A model generated the notes under the pieces. That model was not told the origin of the DNA. It saw only the letters and a list, made by a program, of their open reading frames with translations, and searched no databases. Shown in pieces: positions 45,448-48,257 of a stretch of 48,257 nucleotides of DNA. Made by a program: the position numbers and the translations under genes. The DNA is from Pseudomonadota bacterium. GTDB taxonomy: Bacteria > Myxococcota_A > Polyangia > Polyangiales > Polyangiaceae. The stretch spans positions 1 through 48,257 of the forward strand of contig JAEYWK010000094.1 of NCBI GenBank assembly GCA_023431345.1. The letters run 5' to 3'. Every line of letters begins with the position of its first letter. Position 1 is the first letter of the stretch.

Positions 45448-48138
45448 GTGGCAAAGAAACAGCTCCTTCTGGTTGATGCCGACCCGCGCAGCGTGCGCGT
45501 CTTGGAAGTAAGCCTGAAGAAGTCGGGGTACAGCGTGACGACCGCCAGCGATGGCGCGGACGCGCTGGCAAAGATTGATTTTTCGGCCCCCGACTTGATC
45601 CTCAGCGACACCAGGCTGCCGCGTCTCGACGGTTACGAGCTGGTGCGGCGCATGAAAGATCGGCCGGAGCACGCCCACATTCCGGTCGTGTTCCTCACCA
45701 GCCAAAAGTCGATCGAAGACAAGATCCGCGGCCTGGAGCTGGGGGTGGAGGATTACCTCACCAAACCCATCTTCGTGCGCGAGCTGATCGCGCGAGTCAA
45801 CCTGCTCTTGGCGCGCCGCACGCAGGAGCGCATGGCCACCGCCATGCCGATGAGCCGGCGCACGCGGCTGTCTGGCTCACTCGAAGACATGGGGGTGGTC
45901 GACCTCCTGCAAACCTTCGAAATTAGCCGCAAGACGGGCGTCGGCAAGATCGGCAACGGTCGACGTGAAGCGCGCATCTACTTTCGTGATGGCAAGGTCG
46001 TCGATGCCGAGCTCGGCCGCCTGCGCGGCGAAGAAGCGGTTTATCGCGCCTTGATCTGGAGCTCGGGCCACTTCGAGGTCGAGTTTTGCCCGATCGATCG
46101 CGAAGACATCATCCCGACCTCCACGCAGGGCTTGCTCATGGAGGGCATGCGCCGCGTCGACGAGTGGGGGCGCCTGTGCGAGCAGCTGCCGCCGCTAGCT
46201 ACCATCTTCGAGGTCGATCACGAGCAGTTGGTCGAGCGTCTCAACGAGATCCCCGACGACCTGAACGGGATTCTGCGCCTGTTCGACGGCAAGCGCACGC
46301 TGCTCGACGTCGTCGACGACTCGCCGTTCGAGGATTTGTCGACGCTGTCCACGATCACGAAGCTGTTCTTCGAAGGCTTGCTCGTCATCTCGCAAACGGC
46401 TCCCGACGACGACGTGGTGCCGAGCGAAGAGCTCCCGCAAAATAGCGGTCGCCCCGCGGAGCGCTGGTCCGCTCCCGCCGACGAAGACGTCGTGCCCGAG
46501 TACACGAGCGAGCCGCGCTTGCCCGCCGAGCCGGCGGCGCCGTCGTGGCGTCCGTCGGCGCCGCCCCTCGCGCTCCCTGGTGAGCCCTCCGTGGTGCCGG
46601 AGACGCTGCCCGGCCTCAGCCCACGTGACAGTCACCCCGACGCGAGCTTCATGCAAAGCTCGCACGCGAGCGCGGAGCGTTCACGCCCGAGGGTGGTCAT
46701 GCCCAGCGTGCACCAGAGCGCGCACCAGGCTGCGGCGGCACCGGCGGCGGCGACCTCGGCGCCGGAAGCGCGTCTCGCTCACCGCACGCACGCGGGGCTC
46801 GGGCCGGTGGCTCCGGTCGAGCTCCGCCCCGCTGCGCCCGAGGCCGAGGCTGCGCCCGCCGTGCAGTCCACGCCGAGCACCGACGAGGCGCCGGCTAGCG
46901 CTCCAGCCCCTGCTGCTAGCGCCCCTGCTGCGGCCACGGCTAGCGAGGCCAAGCCCTTCGCGCCCGTCGCAGAAACCAAGCGGCCCCTGGCTGATTCGCC
47001 CGTGGCGCCCGCGGCGGAAGAGGCTTCTGACCCAGCCTCGCTTCGAGCGTCGCGCGCCGCGTCCGCCGTTCGTGAGGCAGCGCACACTCACGGCCCCGAG
47101 GGGAAGGTCATCCCGTTTCCGGCGCGTCGCGAGGACGAGCCGGACGCCGGTGCTGCGCCGGTGGCTGGCTCACCCGCATCGTCCCCTTCGATCACTGCCG
47201 CGATAACCGCGGCCGACGCCGCGGCCACGGCGGAGCCGCGCGCTCGCGACGCAGAGGCGCCCATCTCCGCGGCGCCGAACACGCCGCCGATGCCGCACGT
47301 CGCGGCTTCACGGGAAACAACGCAGGCCTTGCCCTCCGCTCCGCCCGTCCAGCCCACCGTTCGAGAGCCGGCTCTCGAACGCAAGCGCGAGCGCGAGCAG
47401 CACGGCTTCTCTCAGACGCTGAGCCTCGGGAGCGGCGTCGCCGTCGAGCCGGCGCAGCCGAGCGAGCGCGCGGCGTCGTCCGCGACGGCAACGCCCGAGC
47501 CGGCGGCTTCGTCGCTCGGTCAGGCGCTGTCCTCGAGCAACGCCGAGCCGCCAGAAGCCAAGGCGCCTGCAAGAGAAGAGCCGGCGCGCGTCCACGAACC
47601 CGACATCCACGATGAGTTCTTCGACGCGGGTGAGCGCCTCTACGAAGAGCGCCATCACCAGCACGAGCCGGCGCTCGACGATGAGCTCGAGCACGACGAC
47701 AAGCGCGTCGTGCTGCGCACCCCGGAACAAGAGCAGCGACGGGGGCGCATGATGCAGGTCGTCGGCATCGTGGTCGGCGTCGTGCTGGGCGTGTTCGTTT
47801 TCGCGATCCTGCGCGGACGCGCGGCTCCCGACGAGAACGTCCCAGCGGAGTCGGTCGCGACCCCGGCGGCGCCGAGCGAGCCCGCCGCACCGGCGCGAGC
47901 AGAGCCCGACTCGCCGCCGCCCGTCGCGCCTCCGGAAGAAGTCGCGCCGCCCGCGCCGGCGGAGCCCGAAGCAGAACCGCAGGTGAACGCGACGCCCGCC
48001 GAGAAGCCCGCTTCGCGTCCGCGCCCGGCGAGCGAGCCGGCGGCGGCGCCTCCAGCTCCGAGCCCCGTTCAGCCGCGCCGGCGCGTGCCGCTACCGCTCC
48101 CGGCGGGCAAGCCGCCGACGGTCTCGTTCCCCGACTGA
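45448..48138 (+). CDS. REC-DUF4388 membrane protein
   Basis: An 896-residue protein beginning with a response-regulator receiver domain (about residues 5-120): acidic Asp10/Asp12, phosphoacceptor Asp54 in LILSDTRLP, Thr84 and Lys106 all present. A DUF4388 (PATAN-like) domain follows (about 140-310: SGSLEDMGVVDLLQTFEIS and a GGR-type core). A long Ala/Pro/Glu-rich region runs to about residue 755, then one membrane helix (about 768-788) and a Pro/Ala-rich end. REC-DUF4388 combinations are typical of Myxococcota. A receiver anchored by a C-terminal helix is less usual. No sensor kinase gene adjoins it. The GTG start has no strong ribosome site. Confidence 0.88.
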   Translation: MAKKQLLLVDADPRSVRVLEVSLKKSGYSVTTASDGADALAKIDFSAPDLILSDTRLPRLDGYELVRRMKDRPEHAHIPVVFLTSQKSIEDKIRGLELGVEDYLTKPIFVRELIARVNLLLARRTQERMATAMPMSRRTRLSGSLEDMGVVDLLQTFEISRKTGVGKIGNGRREARIYFRDGKVVDAELGRLRGEEAVYRALIWSSGHFEVEFCPIDREDIIPTSTQGLLMEGMRRVDEWGRLCEQLPPLATIFEVDHEQLVERLNEIPDDLNGILRLFDGKRTLLDVVDDSPFEDLSTLSTITKLFFEGLLVISQTAPDDDVVPSEELPQNSGRPAERWSAPADEDVVPEYTSEPRLPAEPAAPSWRPSAPPLALPGEPSVVPETLPGLSPRDSHPDASFMQSSHASAERSRPRVVMPSVHQSAHQAAAAPAAATSAPEARLAHRTHAGLGPVAPVELRPAAPEAEAAPAVQSTPSTDEAPASAPAPAASAPAAATASEAKPFAPVAETKRPLADSPVAPAAEEASDPASLRASRAASAVREAAHTHGPEGKVIPFPARREDEPDAGAAPVAGSPASSPSITAAITAADAAATAEPRARDAEAPISAAPNTPPMPHVAASRETTQALPSAPPVQPTVREPALERKREREQHGFSQTLSLGSGVAVEPAQPSERAASSATATPEPAASSLGQALSSSNAEPPEAKAPAREEPARVHEPDIHDEFFDAGERLYEERHHQHEPALDDELEHDDKRVVLRTPEQEQRRGRMMQVVGIVVGVVLGVFVFAILRGRAAPDENVPAESVATPAAPSEPAAPARAEPDSPPPVAPPEEVAPPAPAEPEAEPQVNATPAEKPASRPRPASEPAAAPPAPSPVQPRRRVPLPLPAGKPPTVSFPD

Positions 48139-48257
48139 GCCGGCACGACCCGCCGCGAGCCAGCGCCGCTGCCGCCGGGCGCGCCGATGCGCGGCGCCGA
48201 GGCGCCGGTCGCAGGCGTGGCGTCGCCGCGTCCCGGCTCCGCAGCATCGTGCGGCGC

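Noticed and set aside
48139..48257. Possible gene start at the end of the window
   Set aside because: The last 119 bp have no ORF with a credible start or composition on either strand.

Overview
The window looks like chromosomal DNA from a myxobacterium, most likely Polyangia (the Sorangium/Polyangium/Sandaracinus side of Myxococcota). This rests on very high GC with long antisense shadow ORFs, many Gly/Ser-rich lipoproteins, an ECF sigma/FecR pair, a zinc-ribbon Ser/Thr kinase, a REC-DUF4388 membrane protein, MJ0042/GYF and SPFH-zinc-ribbon proteins, and core genes of the expected kind (lon, fmt, hom, murI, pyrB). The taxon is an inference. I see no rRNA, tRNA, CRISPR array, insertion sequence or prophage.

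Layout. 1-5740 (minus strand): a lipoprotein, a DUF4159 protein and a VWA/GATase-like membrane protein in one run, then a CAP-domain protein and a Bcp peroxiredoxin with a histone-H1-like tail. 5790-7750 (plus): three small lipoprotein or membrane proteins of unknown function. 7777-13098: an inositol-phosphate/CDP-inositol block with myo-inositol-phosphate synthase (minus) and, divergently, a sugar nucleotidyltransferase, a fused inositol-1-phosphate cytidylyltransferase/PLP-aminotransferase, and a CDP-alcohol phosphotransferase. Together these could make CDP-inositol and pass it to an acceptor (a lipid or a second inositol phosphate). The aminotransferase part has no obvious place in the known route.

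13182-16588: a secreted HEAT-repeat protein translationally coupled to a proline-rich, possibly beta-barrel protein. 16589-19401: a Cys-rich lipoprotein divergent from an ECF sigma/FecR operon. 19558-20862: an MJ0042/GYF membrane protein. 21185-24962: a compact operon of HExxH protein, Hsp70-like protein with a very long disordered interdomain linker and no lid, and a minimal J-domain protein. 25059-28563: fmt and lon, divergent, with a good terminator after lon. 29076-33387: a large lipoprotein, a polyphosphate-glucokinase-like ROK kinase and an unknown exported protein with a possible Cys/His hydrolase domain.

33482-37524: hom-murI (overlapping) facing pyrB and a rhomboid-like protein that lacks the expected catalytic histidine. 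37594-41237: two lipoproteins, a MurU/mannose-1-phosphate guanylyltransferase-like enzyme carrying an odd AT-rich patch, and a SPOR-domain protein. 41302-48138: a helical protein of unknown function, divergent from an SPFH-zinc-ribbon protein coupled to a zinc-ribbon Ser/Thr kinase, followed by a membrane-tethered REC-DUF4388 protein.

The most original signals are the cytidylyltransferase-aminotransferase fusion in its inositol cluster and the Hsp70/J-protein/HExxH operon with its rebuilt linker.
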